56,985 nucleotides of DNA from Methanoregulaceae archaeon UXB-2016. GTDB taxonomy: Archaea; Halobacteriota; Methanomicrobia; Methanomicrobiales; Methanospirillaceae. Under the pieces are notes generated by a model. That model did not search any database and was not told where the DNA came from. It saw only the letters and a program-made list of their open reading frames with translations. Of the stretch, positions 35,166 to 43,539 are shown one piece after another. Position numbers and translations under genes: made by a program. Location: positions 1-56,985 of the forward strand of contig SISS01000009.1 in assembly GCA_004332335.1 (NCBI GenBank), in the 5' to 3' direction. Positions within the stretch are counted from its first letter, which is position 1. Every line of letters begins with the position of its first letter.

Positions 35166-35645
35166 CACTGATCCTCATCGAATGGAGAGATATCGGTTTT
35201 GGATCGGATGGAAGGAGCAGCCTCCGAACCCTCTCTGACGATCCGGGCCGGCAGGGAGGAGCACTGGACGAACGTGACACCCCGTAGCCCCACCGCCCTG
35301 AGATGCGCCGTTATCCGGATATCGTGAGGCGATCAGACCGATGGTCGAAACTACGGGTGGACCGGGACCGGCCCGCCGCTCCCGGGTGAAGGTTTCGTCG
35401 AGCGGACAGCTCCTGCCCTCCCGGGAGAACGGGAGTCGAACGGGCGGATCACCCGGCGGGCGAGAAAAGATTGGGTGGTCCGTTCCAGTGTATCGGAGGA
35501 CGGTCTACGGCAGGAGATAGGCCCGCCAGGTTAGTAGATGGGGTAATCTCTTCCACCTGCAACCGGACCTCAACGGAATATCCGTGGTTGAAGTCGTTCT
35601 CCGGGAGCCGCCCGGTGCGGAGATGAGGGTCCGACCTGGAGAGCG
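35166..35645. other. Gene-free stretch
   Basis: 480 bases upstream of the receiver-PAS gene and downstream of the DUF2795 gene. GC-rich with no credible coding frame, tRNA or strong repeat. TATA-like TTTTGGATC and TTATCCGGATATCG elements occur, but no promoter can be assigned with confidence. Confidence 0.5.
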
Positions 35646-35924
35646 TCACCGGGTTTTCTCGGCCTCCTGGGCCACGTCCTCGGGCGACGTGTACTGTCGG
35701 TCGGGCATCCGGCCGAGGAGCTCCGTCAGCTGGGGCGGGGCATTCCGCTTCTGGGCCTCGGCCGTCAGGTCCTGCTTGCCCAGCGGGTACTTCAGGTCCC
35801 TCAGGGCCTGCATGATCAGACCCCGGATCATCTGCTCGTTCAGCGCGCCGCCGGCTCCTCCCATCTTCTGCCCGAGGCCGCCGAGCATGCCGCCGAGGCC
35901 TCCCTGTTGCTGCTGGTCCGCCAT
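35646..35924 (-). CDS. DUF2795-family small protein
   Basis: 92 residues. A Gly/Gln-rich, flexible N-terminus (QQQQGGLGGMLGGLG) precedes a compact DUF2795-like domain (about 35-90: LKYPLGKQDLTAEAQ, PPQLTELLGRMPDR, YTSPEDVAQE). Such domains occur in bacteria and archaea and have no assigned function; helical and possibly nucleic-acid binding. Alone between gene-free DNA and the divergent helicase. Confidence 0.8.
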   Translation of the reverse strand: MADQQQQGGLGGMLGGLGQKMGGAGGALNEQMIRGLIMQALRDLKYPLGKQDLTAEAQKRNAPPQLTELLGRMPDRQYTSPEDVAQEAEKTR

Positions 35925-35936
35925 GGTTCACGTTCC

Positions 35937-35952
35937 CGTGCCGTTCGGCACG
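35937..35952. repeat. Perfect 7-base inverted repeat upstream of the DUF2795 gene
   Basis: CGTGCCG-TT-CGGCACG lies 13-28 bases before the start codon. It could be an operator or a leader hairpin. Confidence 0.45.
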
Positions 35953-36104
35953 ACTCGTCCTTTCGTCCCCAACCCGGATAATGATTGAGTGGCCGTAACC
36001 GCTGCCTTCGCACTGCGGGCGGTTGAACGGAGTTCGCTGAAGGTGTCTGAGGTCCCAGGACGTCCCGGGAAACATTCTTCGAGCAATACAGTGAGCATTA
36101 ACCC

Positions 36105-38819
36105 ATGCTCACTCCCGAACAGGCGCGGGCGGTCGCCTTCGGTGACGGAAACCTGCTGCTGATCGCCTGCGCCGGCTCGGGAAAGACCGAGACCGTCACC
36201 CGACGGATCGCCAGGCTCGTCGTCGACGGTGCGGACCCCGCGTCCATCGTCGCCTTCACCTTCACCGATCGGGCAGCCGGCGAGATGGCATCCCGCGTCC
36301 GGGGCCACCTCTGCGACCCGGCCCCGGGACAGGCAGACCTCGCCGGCCTCTATGTCGGCACCATCCACGCCTACTGCTCCCAGCGGCTGAGGGAGGTGTC
36401 GCCGAAGTACCGGTCCTTCGATCTCCTCGACGACGCCATGCGGCCGCTCTTCTGTCGCCGACACTATGCGGACCTGGGCCTCGAACAACTCCTGGACGGG
36501 TACGGCCCGCGTCGACGCGAGCCCTCCCGTTACGAGGTCATCCACGACTTCTGCCGGAACGCCGACCTCGTCCGGGACGAGCGGATCGATCCCGCCCGGC
36601 TTCATTCGCCCTTCCGCGACTGTTACACCGCGTACCTCGACCGCCTCCGGGACCTCCACTACCTCGACTTCGCCGGCATGATCGCCCACTACGTCGAGGC
36701 CCTGGAGGCCGACCAAGGGGCGCTCGCCCGCGAACGGGGCCGCGTCCGCCACCTGATCGTCGACGAGTACCAGGACGTCAACACCCTCCAGGAGGTGCTG
36801 ATCCGGCTCATGGTCGGCGAGCAGGGAAACCTCTGCGTCGTCGGCGACGACGACCAGTGCATCTACCAGTGGCGGGGCTCGGACTACGAGAAGATCATCT
36901 CGTTCAGGACACGCTACCCCGACGTGGCCACGATCCGGATCCAGCAGAACTTCCGGTCGACCCCGGGCATCGTCACCGCGGCGGCCCGCGTCATCGACCG
37001 GAACGAGGGCCGGCTCCCGAAAGCGATGGAGCCCTGGCCGGAGGGCCGGGCCCGGACCGAGCCCGGCGACATCGCCGCCTGCTTCTTCCACTGCGAGGAC
37101 GAAGAGGTCGCGGCAATCCTCGGGCAGATCCGGGCGCTGCACGGACGGGCGTATGCGAACAACCGTGGCGACCGGCGGCCTCTCGCGTACCGGGACATGG
37201 CGGTCCTGATGCGCTCGGTGCGCACCCGCGCCCGGCCGCTCCTCACCGCGCTCGAGCAGGCCGGGATCCCGTACGTCGTCCGCGGCGGCCGGCTCTTCGA
37301 CCGCCCCGAGGTCTCGGCCGTCATGTGCGCGCTTGCCTTCCTGGGCGGGTATCCGTACCCCCTGAGAAGCCCCGTGCCCGTGAACCTCCGCCGGCTCGAG
37401 GAGAACTACAAGGCGCTCGGATTCGCAGAGGCCGACCCGGTCGCGTTCCGAGACGCGATGACGGCGCTCCGCCGGCAGACCGACCGCGCCGAGGACCTCA
37501 GCCTCCAGACGCTCTATCACCAGGTCCTTCGGGCGATGGGCGGAGACCGCAGCACCTTCCCCGAGACCTGGTATTACAACCTCGGCGAGCTCTCCCGGCT
37601 CGTGACCGCGTTCGAACACCTCTATCCGCGGATCACCCCGATGGGGCTCCATCTCTTCCTTGAGTACGTCCAGGGTCATGCATCGGGGCGGGCCGAGGAG
37701 GGGGGCGCGGACGAGCGGTCCGCCCCCGACGCGGTGACGGTCGCGACCCTCCACCAGGCCAAGGGACTCCAGTTTCCCGCCGTCTTCATCCCCCGCCTGA
37801 ACGCGGGCGAATTCCCGTCGGGCCGGGAGGACCAGACCGTGTGGTTCGTCCCCGGAGACCTCTTCGACCGGGACCGGTATGCGACCGGGCTCGAGGACGA
37901 ACGCCGGCTCTTCTACGTCGGGATCACGCGGAGCGAGAAGCACCTCTTCCTCTCCGGTCATCACGACCGCGGCGGAGACCTGCCGCCCGCACAGCCGTCG
38001 GTCTTCTTCGAGGAGTACCCCCGAGACGATGCCGTCGACACCTTCCCCGTGCCGTCGGCGAACGAAGACCCCGGGGAGCCGGACGGCGGCGGGCCGGCGC
38101 ACCCGCCCCTCGTGGAGACGAGCTGGTCGGCCCTCCGCTACTACGCCCGCTGCCCGTACGACTATAAGATCCGCTTTGTCTACGGCTTCGACCCCACGCC
38201 GAAGGAGGAGATGGGGCTCGGACGGGCCGTCCACTCGGTCCTCGCCGCGGTGCATGCCCGGGCGGCCGAGGGGGCATTCGATATCGCGGAGGTGCCGGGC
38301 ATGGTCGACGAGCACCTGCTCCTCCGCTTCGCCACGCCCGAGACGATCGAACGTGTCCGGGGGATCGTCGCCCGGCAGACGGTGCGCTACGTGCAGCGGA
38401 GCCGGCACGAGTTCGGGCGGATAGGCGGAGTCGAGCTGCCGTTCACGATCGCGGTGGGCCAGGGGCTCGTCAGCGGGGCGATGGACCTGATGCTGAGCGA
38501 CGGAGACGGTGTCGAGCTCCGCGACTTCAAGCTGACCGAGGAGGGGGAGGCCGAATTCCGGCCGGATGTGGAGCGACAGCTCCGGCTCTACGCTCTTGCG
38601 GCCACGACCCTGGGGCACGAGGTCAGCAGGGCGAGCATCTACCACTTCGACACGGGCTCGATCGCGGAGGTCGCGGTGGGGTCGGAGGAGCTCGCCGAGA
38701 CGCGGGCGACGGTCGGCGCCATGATCGCCGGCATCCGACGGCAGGAGTTCCCGAAGATGCCGGAGGAGACGCGGTGTGCGAGCTGCGACTGGGGCTGCAT
38801 CTGCCGTCCCGGGGTGTGA
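36105..38819 (+). CDS. UvrD/Rep-family helicase fused to a RecB-like Fe-S nuclease
   Basis: 904 residues. Helicase motifs in order: Walker A ACAGSGKTETV (about 19-29), DEYQDVN (motif II), GDDDQCIYQWRG (III), QNFRST (IV), TLHQAKGLQFPAVF (V) and RRLFYVGITRSEKH (VI). From residue about 675 a PD-(D/E)XK nuclease follows: YARCPYDYKI, SGAMDLM, LRDFK, and QLRLYA. Cys in ARCPY plus the closing CASCDWGCIC could hold a 4Fe-4S cluster, as in AddB. Likely DNA repair or end processing. Divergent from the DUF2795 gene. A decayed copy of a similar nuclease end lies at 54567-54939. Confidence 0.93.
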   Translation: MLTPEQARAVAFGDGNLLLIACAGSGKTETVTRRIARLVVDGADPASIVAFTFTDRAAGEMASRVRGHLCDPAPGQADLAGLYVGTIHAYCSQRLREVSPKYRSFDLLDDAMRPLFCRRHYADLGLEQLLDGYGPRRREPSRYEVIHDFCRNADLVRDERIDPARLHSPFRDCYTAYLDRLRDLHYLDFAGMIAHYVEALEADQGALARERGRVRHLIVDEYQDVNTLQEVLIRLMVGEQGNLCVVGDDDQCIYQWRGSDYEKIISFRTRYPDVATIRIQQNFRSTPGIVTAAARVIDRNEGRLPKAMEPWPEGRARTEPGDIAACFFHCEDEEVAAILGQIRALHGRAYANNRGDRRPLAYRDMAVLMRSVRTRARPLLTALEQAGIPYVVRGGRLFDRPEVSAVMCALAFLGGYPYPLRSPVPVNLRRLEENYKALGFAEADPVAFRDAMTALRRQTDRAEDLSLQTLYHQVLRAMGGDRSTFPETWYYNLGELSRLVTAFEHLYPRITPMGLHLFLEYVQGHASGRAEEGGADERSAPDAVTVATLHQAKGLQFPAVFIPRLNAGEFPSGREDQTVWFVPGDLFDRDRYATGLEDERRLFYVGITRSEKHLFLSGHHDRGGDLPPAQPSVFFEEYPRDDAVDTFPVPSANEDPGEPDGGGPAHPPLVETSWSALRYYARCPYDYKIRFVYGFDPTPKEEMGLGRAVHSVLAAVHARAAEGAFDIAEVPGMVDEHLLLRFATPETIERVRGIVARQTVRYVQRSRHEFGRIGGVELPFTIAVGQGLVSGAMDLMLSDGDGVELRDFKLTEEGEAEFRPDVERQLRLYALAATTLGHEVSRASIYHFDTGSIAEVAVGSEELAETRATVGAMIAGIRRQEFPKMPEETRCASCDWGCICRPGV

Positions 38820-38953
38820 CGATCTCCGGGCGGGGCCGCTGGACCGGCTCTCGCATCACCACCGAGGATCTCCGCCTGTTATCCGGCAGGTACGTTCCGT
38901 CGGATAGGATGAGGGTGAGGCCGTATCGGAGGGTATCTACGGCTCAACCGGTA

Positions 38954-39487
38954 TCATCGCCGGATCTCGATCCCGACCTCGTTTCGTCTGAGGAACCCGG
39001 GGGTCAGAGGGTGGTTGTACCGCATCAGGAGCGGTGCGCCCCGCGACGCGATCCCGGCTCGGTTCAGGCCCTCCTCCAATCGGGACGCGTCCGCCTCAAC
39101 CGCTTCCCGTCCGGCATGACCGGCGAATCGTATGACCGCGATCTCCCGGGCCGGAGTCGTCGCGATCCGGATCCGATCGTCCAGCGGAGCAGGAACCTGG
39201 TCCTCGGTCCTTCCTGCAGGCATCACGAACGAGATCGAGCCCGAGCCCGAGCCCGAGATGACCGGGGCGGTCATGGGGATAGTTTCAGACGTGATGACCG
39301 GTGCGGTCATGGGAATCGTGCTCCGGGTGCGATTGCTCCCGGTGATGTAGGCGAAGAGCAGGCGAAACCCGCTGTCGTCTCCGTCGTCCTGCACGGTCGC
39401 GAGGACGAGAGGAGGATAGCGCCGAGACTCGATCTCGCCGGTCCTCCCCGTGATCTGGTAGGGAATCGTTTCGGTCATCTGCCGCAT
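38954..39487 (-). CDS. SOUL-family heme-binding protein
   Basis: 177 residues with the SOUL/HEBP pattern: YQITGRTGEIESRRYPPLVLATV at the start, FRLLFAYITGSN, the diagnostic PMTAPV motif, and an end with RYNHPLTPGFLRRNEVGIEI. The PMTAPVI motif is present twice in tandem with TSE between, followed by a GSGSGS linker. SOUL proteins bind heme or porphyrins. Start at ATG 39487 with AGGAG before it; the longer frame has no coding character. Convergent with the helicase gene, 134 bases apart. Confidence 0.9.
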   Translation of the reverse strand: MRQMTETIPYQITGRTGEIESRRYPPLVLATVQDDGDDSGFRLLFAYITGSNRTRSTIPMTAPVITSETIPMTAPVISGSGSGSISFVMPAGRTEDQVPAPLDDRIRIATTPAREIAVIRFAGHAGREAVEADASRLEEGLNRAGIASRGAPLLMRYNHPLTPGFLRRNEVGIEIRR

Positions 39488-39701
39488 CAACTCCTGCCCG
39501 CCACTCTTTCTCCGAAGATGATGGATGTTTCGCCGGTCCTGGAGAAGCTCCGGGCACGGGCAGCCTGAAAGCCACGAGATCCGGCGATCTCTTCGGACCG
39601 TCGTGCTGGGGGATCCCGAACACGTGCCGCGATCGCAGGGCAACCACAACAGTTAAGCCCCGGCGTGCGAGAGCCGATTACGAAACGGAGGAGTGGCAGT
39701 C

Positions 39702-40121
39702 ATGTCGTCGCAGCTGATGGAGTACTTCAACAGGGAGCCGAGGATCGGGACGATCAGCACGGCCGGAGCGGACGGAAAGGTCGATGTCGCGGTCATGGGC
39801 TCCCCGCGCATGACCGATGAGAAGACCGTGGTCCTGGGCTCCGGGTCGAACCGCACCCTCGCAAATCTCAAGCAGAACCCGCAGGCGGTCTACATGATCA
39901 TGGAGCCGGGGCAGACTCTCATGGACTGGAAGGGGGTCCGGGTCTACCTGACGCTGAAGGACCTGGCGACGTCGGGACCGGGGTTCGACGGCTACGTGAA
40001 GGAGCTCGCCAAGGTCGCCGGAGAAGCCGCAGCATCCATGATCCACGCCCTCGTGAGCTTCGAGGTCACCGAGATCCGGCCGATCGTGGACATGGGCCAG
40101 GGTTGGGAGCAGTCCATCTGA
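39702..40121 (+). CDS. Pyridoxamine 5'-phosphate oxidase-fold flavin protein
   Basis: 139 residues with the split-barrel pattern of FMN-binding PNPOx-like proteins: MEYFNREPRIGTISTAGADGKVDVAVMGSP, then GSGSNRTLANLKQNPQAVYMI. Probably binds FMN or F420; substrate unknown. The ATG at 39702 is chosen because GGAGGAG lies 8 bases before it (39687-39693); a GTG three codons earlier is part of that site. Followed by an oligo-T run. Confidence 0.9.
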   Translation: MSSQLMEYFNREPRIGTISTAGADGKVDVAVMGSPRMTDEKTVVLGSGSNRTLANLKQNPQAVYMIMEPGQTLMDWKGVRVYLTLKDLATSGPGFDGYVKELAKVAGEAAASMIHALVSFEVTEIRPIVDMGQGWEQSI

Positions 40122-40127
40122 TCCACC

Positions 40128-40133
40128 TTTTTT
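40128..40133 (+). terminator. Oligo-T terminator
   Basis: Six T (CCTTTTTTGG) shortly after the stop of the flavin-protein gene. Confidence 0.4.
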
Positions 40134-40161
40134 GGTTCATCACGGGAGAAACAGGAGATCG

Positions 40162-40195
40162 GCCTCCCTACTTAGAGAATGAGGTAGGGGGAGGC
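40162..40195. repeat. Imperfect inverted repeat between convergent genes
   Basis: GCCTCCCTAC and GTAGGGGGAGGC pair over about ten bases with two bulged G and a 12-base loop. Lies at the 3' ends of convergent transcription units; may be a terminator hairpin. Confidence 0.35.
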
Positions 40196-40390
40196 AGCAT
40201 GCCCGCTATGGTAGCGAAGGGCCAGGGTCTCTGTCGAGGAGGGGCCTCCCGCAACCAGCGGCCGGCCCAGGATCCGACCGATCTCGCTGGCCTGCGCTTC
40301 GGGCAACCGGAGCCATGCTCCGCCCAGGGCCGGGGGCGCGAATGCACGGGCGCCGGAGAGGGAAAGGGCCAGCTCTTCTGAGGCCGGCAT
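40172..40390 (-). CDS. Possible small protein, unknown
   Basis: A 72-residue frame (start ATG 40390 with AGGA 7 bases before it; ATG 40396 also possible). Composition looks protein-like (LRLPEAQASEIGRILGRPLVAGG) rather than shadow-like, and it follows the PAS kinase on the same strand by 80 bases. No family recognised. It may equally be non-coding. Confidence 0.35.
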   Translation of the reverse strand: MPASEELALSLSGARAFAPPALGGAWLRLPEAQASEIGRILGRPLVAGGPSSTETLALRYHSGHAASPYLIL

Positions 40391-40470
40391 GAACATTCCT
40401 GGAACGATGGCGAGATCATGGACGATCGGAGACCTGGCTGCGAGTGATACAGTGGAGAAGGTGAATGGGG

Positions 40471-43218
40471 TTATACCGCCGGCAGGGTGAAGAGGAACAC
40501 GCTGCCCTGGCCGGGCGCCGACTCGACGCGGACCTGTCCGCCGTGTCGTTCGATGATCTTCTTGACGATCGCAAGTCCGATCCCCGTGCCCTCGTATTTC
40601 TCCTTCGTATGGAGCCGCTGGAACATCACGAAGATCCGGTCGAAGTACTCGGACTCGATCCCGATGCCGTTGTCTTCCACGGCGAAGCGCCAGAACGCTC
40701 CCGCACGTTCGGCCGAGACACGGATCGCGGGGGCTACGCCGGGACGGCGGTACTTCAGGGCGTTGCCGATCAGGTTCAGGAAGACCAGTTCGAGCTGTGA
40801 CGGGTCCGCCAGGACCGTCGGCAGCGGGTCGACGACCACGCTGCCGCCCGCCTCGGAGAGCGGCATCCCCAGGGACCTGACGACGTCGGCCACGATCTCC
40901 CCGGTCTCGGTGGGCATGAGCGGCTTGGCGCCGGTCTCGACCCGCGAGACCTGGAGGAGGTCCTGGATCAGGGCCTGCATGCGCCGACCTCCTTCGACGA
41001 CGTACCCGAGGTACTCGTCCGCATCCTGGTCGAGCCGCCCCCGGTACCGCCGGTCGAGGAGCTGGCTGAAACTGACGATCGACCGGAGCGGCTCCTGCAG
41101 GTCGTGGGAAGCGACGTACGCGAACCGCTGCAGCTCCTCGTTGCTCGCCCGGAGCCGTTCGGCATAGTTCTCGAGAGCCTGTTCGGCCTTCTTCCGCTCG
41201 GTGATATCGGTGGAGACGGCCACAACACGATCGCTCCCGGGCATCCGGTCCACCGAGTAGCTGCGCCATTGCGCGCCGCCGGGATAGGGGTACATCACCT
41301 CATGGGAGATCGGCTTCCCGGTCGCGATCACCTCCCGGACCTCGGCCATGAACGGCTCGATCGTCGTCGGGTCGAGGCCGATCTCCTGCCAGGTCCTCCC
41401 GATCAGCGCGTCGCGTGACTGCTTCAGTTCCTGGGCGACCCGCTGACTCATCCAGACGTACCGGCCGTCCCGGTCCCAGACACTGACGTGCTGGGGCAGG
41501 GTGGCAAAGGTCGTGTCGAGCAGGTCGTGCTGGAAGCCGAGGTCCGCGTTGAGCCGTGCGAGCTCCTCCGCCTGGAACCGGAGCTCCTCCTCCTGCGCCT
41601 GCAGCTCCTCGTTCTGCGCGCCGAGTTCCTCGTTCCTCTGGTGCAGTTCTATCTCGGCCCGTTTTCGCTCGGTGATGTCATGGACCATGCCGATCGAACG
41701 GACGATCCGGCCGGTCGCATCCCGCTGGTGCTCGCACTTCTCATGGACCCAGCGCACTTCGCCGGTCGCCTGCCGCAGGACCCGGTGCTCGATCTCGTAG
41801 CGATCCCTCTCCTCCCGCAGAGAGCCCGAGTACGCGCCGTCGACCGCCTTCCGATCGTCCGGATGCACGTTCTCGAGGAACGCCTCGTAGGTCGCATCGA
41901 ACTCCTGGGGTGAGAGGCCGAAGATTCGGTAGACCTCGTCGGACCAGGAGAGGCTGTTCGTCGTAAGGTCCAGTTCCCAGGAGCCGAGGTGCGCGATCTC
42001 CTGCGCCCGGGCGAGGTGAGCGCGGCTTCTCTCCAGCGACGCGGTCAGACCATCGCGCTCGACGAGCGCCCGGGCCAACCGGAGGTTGCTGTGGCCCTGG
42101 GAAGAGATGAGCCCGGCGAGCCGCCGGAGAAAGGCCATCCCGGTCTCCACCGTCTCCCGCTTCAGCCGGGGAGTGGCCCTGATTGCGGCGAGATACGCCT
42201 CCTCATCGAACCCGTACCTTCTCGCCTGCGCGCGGAAGAGGTCGTAGTCCGGAGACTCGTCCTCGAAGAAGAACTGCCCGGAGAAGATGTTGCCCACGTG
42301 CCGCTCGCCCACCGTGATCGGCGTGGCGATGTCCCACATATTGTTCCGGCACCGGTACAGCCGGGACTCGCCGGGCGGGATCCCCGCGGAGAGCTCGAGA
42401 TCGCTCTCGACACAGAAGCGGCAGGTCTCGGGGTGGACCCGGTGGAACTGCGTGCAGCATGTCTGCCATCCCGCCCCGACCAGTATCCGGCCGCGGAGAT
42501 CGATGACGCTCACGGGGACGCCGGTGAGCCGGTGGAACCCCTCGATCAGCTCCTGCAGGGCAGGCAGGTCGAGGATGTCGACGAGTTCCAGGTCAGGAAG
42601 GTCTTCCCCCGGAGAGAGGAGGTGCTCGAGCGTGCGCCGCACCCGCTGCTCGCTCTCCCGAAGCGCCGCCTGGCTCCGCGCCAGCTCGTCGAGGTGCTGG
42701 CGGAGCTCCTCGTCCTGCGCCTGCAGCTCCTCGTTCTGCTGCGCCAGGGTCTCGGCCATCTTCTCCTGCCGCTGCGCATGCGCTTCGGCCTCGTTTCGGC
42801 GCCGCTGCTCGTCGTCGAGCGCCTCGGAGAGGGCGGTGATATCGGGCCAGCTCGAGAGGACCCCGATGACGACGCCGTCACGAAGGATGGGGGAGGAGGA
42901 GGCCCGGATCGCGAAGACCGTCCCGTCGGCAGCCGTCACCCTGAGAGGACAGTCGACAACCGCCCGACTGGCAAGGGTCCGGGCGGCCGGGAGCTCGTGA
43001 GCGGCAAGGGGGGTGCCGTCGGGGTGACGGACAGAGAGGGAGGCGATCACCCCTTCAATGGTGCAGCCGGCAAGCGATCTGCCGGCCATACGTTCGGCGG
43101 CGGGATTCGCGGCGGCGATGATGCCATCGGGGGCGTAGAGAAAGATCGGGTGAGGAAGGGCTGCAATGACGAGGTGGGCGTCGGCCGAGAGTTCCGCAGC
43201 CGTCGCACCGACTTTCAT
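40471..43218 (-). CDS. Sensor histidine kinase with PAS and PocR domains
   Basis: 915 residues, no membrane helices. PAS (about 12-130), a Gln/Glu-rich coiled coil (140-200), a PocR ligand-sensing domain (about 215-380, WQTCCTQFHRVHPETCRFC with four Cys/His that may bind metal), PAS (about 410-520), second coiled coil, PAS (about 555-660), HisKA with H-box ASHDLQEPLRSI and HATPase with NLIGNALKYR, DNGIGIE and GTGIGLAIVKK. The kinase core is of bacterial HisKA type, unlike the ITRHD-type cores of the other two kinases, suggesting a different origin. No partner regulator is adjacent. Confidence 0.93.
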   Translation of the reverse strand: MKVGATAAELSADAHLVIAALPHPIFLYAPDGIIAAANPAAERMAGRSLAGCTIEGVIASLSVRHPDGTPLAAHELPAARTLASRAVVDCPLRVTAADGTVFAIRASSSPILRDGVVIGVLSSWPDITALSEALDDEQRRRNEAEAHAQRQEKMAETLAQQNEELQAQDEELRQHLDELARSQAALRESEQRVRRTLEHLLSPGEDLPDLELVDILDLPALQELIEGFHRLTGVPVSVIDLRGRILVGAGWQTCCTQFHRVHPETCRFCVESDLELSAGIPPGESRLYRCRNNMWDIATPITVGERHVGNIFSGQFFFEDESPDYDLFRAQARRYGFDEEAYLAAIRATPRLKRETVETGMAFLRRLAGLISSQGHSNLRLARALVERDGLTASLERSRAHLARAQEIAHLGSWELDLTTNSLSWSDEVYRIFGLSPQEFDATYEAFLENVHPDDRKAVDGAYSGSLREERDRYEIEHRVLRQATGEVRWVHEKCEHQRDATGRIVRSIGMVHDITERKRAEIELHQRNEELGAQNEELQAQEEELRFQAEELARLNADLGFQHDLLDTTFATLPQHVSVWDRDGRYVWMSQRVAQELKQSRDALIGRTWQEIGLDPTTIEPFMAEVREVIATGKPISHEVMYPYPGGAQWRSYSVDRMPGSDRVVAVSTDITERKKAEQALENYAERLRASNEELQRFAYVASHDLQEPLRSIVSFSQLLDRRYRGRLDQDADEYLGYVVEGGRRMQALIQDLLQVSRVETGAKPLMPTETGEIVADVVRSLGMPLSEAGGSVVVDPLPTVLADPSQLELVFLNLIGNALKYRRPGVAPAIRVSAERAGAFWRFAVEDNGIGIESEYFDRIFVMFQRLHTKEKYEGTGIGLAIVKKIIERHGGQVRVESAPGQGSVFLFTLPAV

Positions 43219-43539
43219 CTCGCGGGCGGACGTGCTCCTGTCGTGAATGATACTGCCTCCTTTATCCTTATGTACAACCCCAGACAGAGAGAAAAAGCTT
43301 GAGATTCTTCAGCCGGCTGCCGCCCAGCAGGATGCCCTATGGAGGAGGCCTGGTGGCGCTGGATCCTCCTGCCGTCTCGTCCCGACGGATCAGGGAGACT
43401 GCTGGCAGGATCCCTGAAGTCGGGAGGGGGTTCCTGGCCGATTATATGCTGGCACCCCTCGGCGGCCATTCTTTCTCGGTTCAGGTCGTTCTGAGGCAGA
43501 GTATCAACGCTTTATTCCTTTCGCGATGAGACAATCATC
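43219..43539. other. Divergent intergenic region
   Basis: 321 bases between divergent starts of the PocR-PAS kinase and the S13 peptidase. A GCTTTATTCC element (about 43508-43517) lies about 25-30 bases before the peptidase ATG and can be its TATA box. On the minus strand an AT-rich segment near 43258-43272 may serve the kinase. No gene remnant seen. Confidence 0.45.

Noticed and set aside
43299..43529. Small plus-strand frame in the divergent promoter region
   Set aside because: No ribosome site, no homology-like pattern, and it covers the probable promoters.
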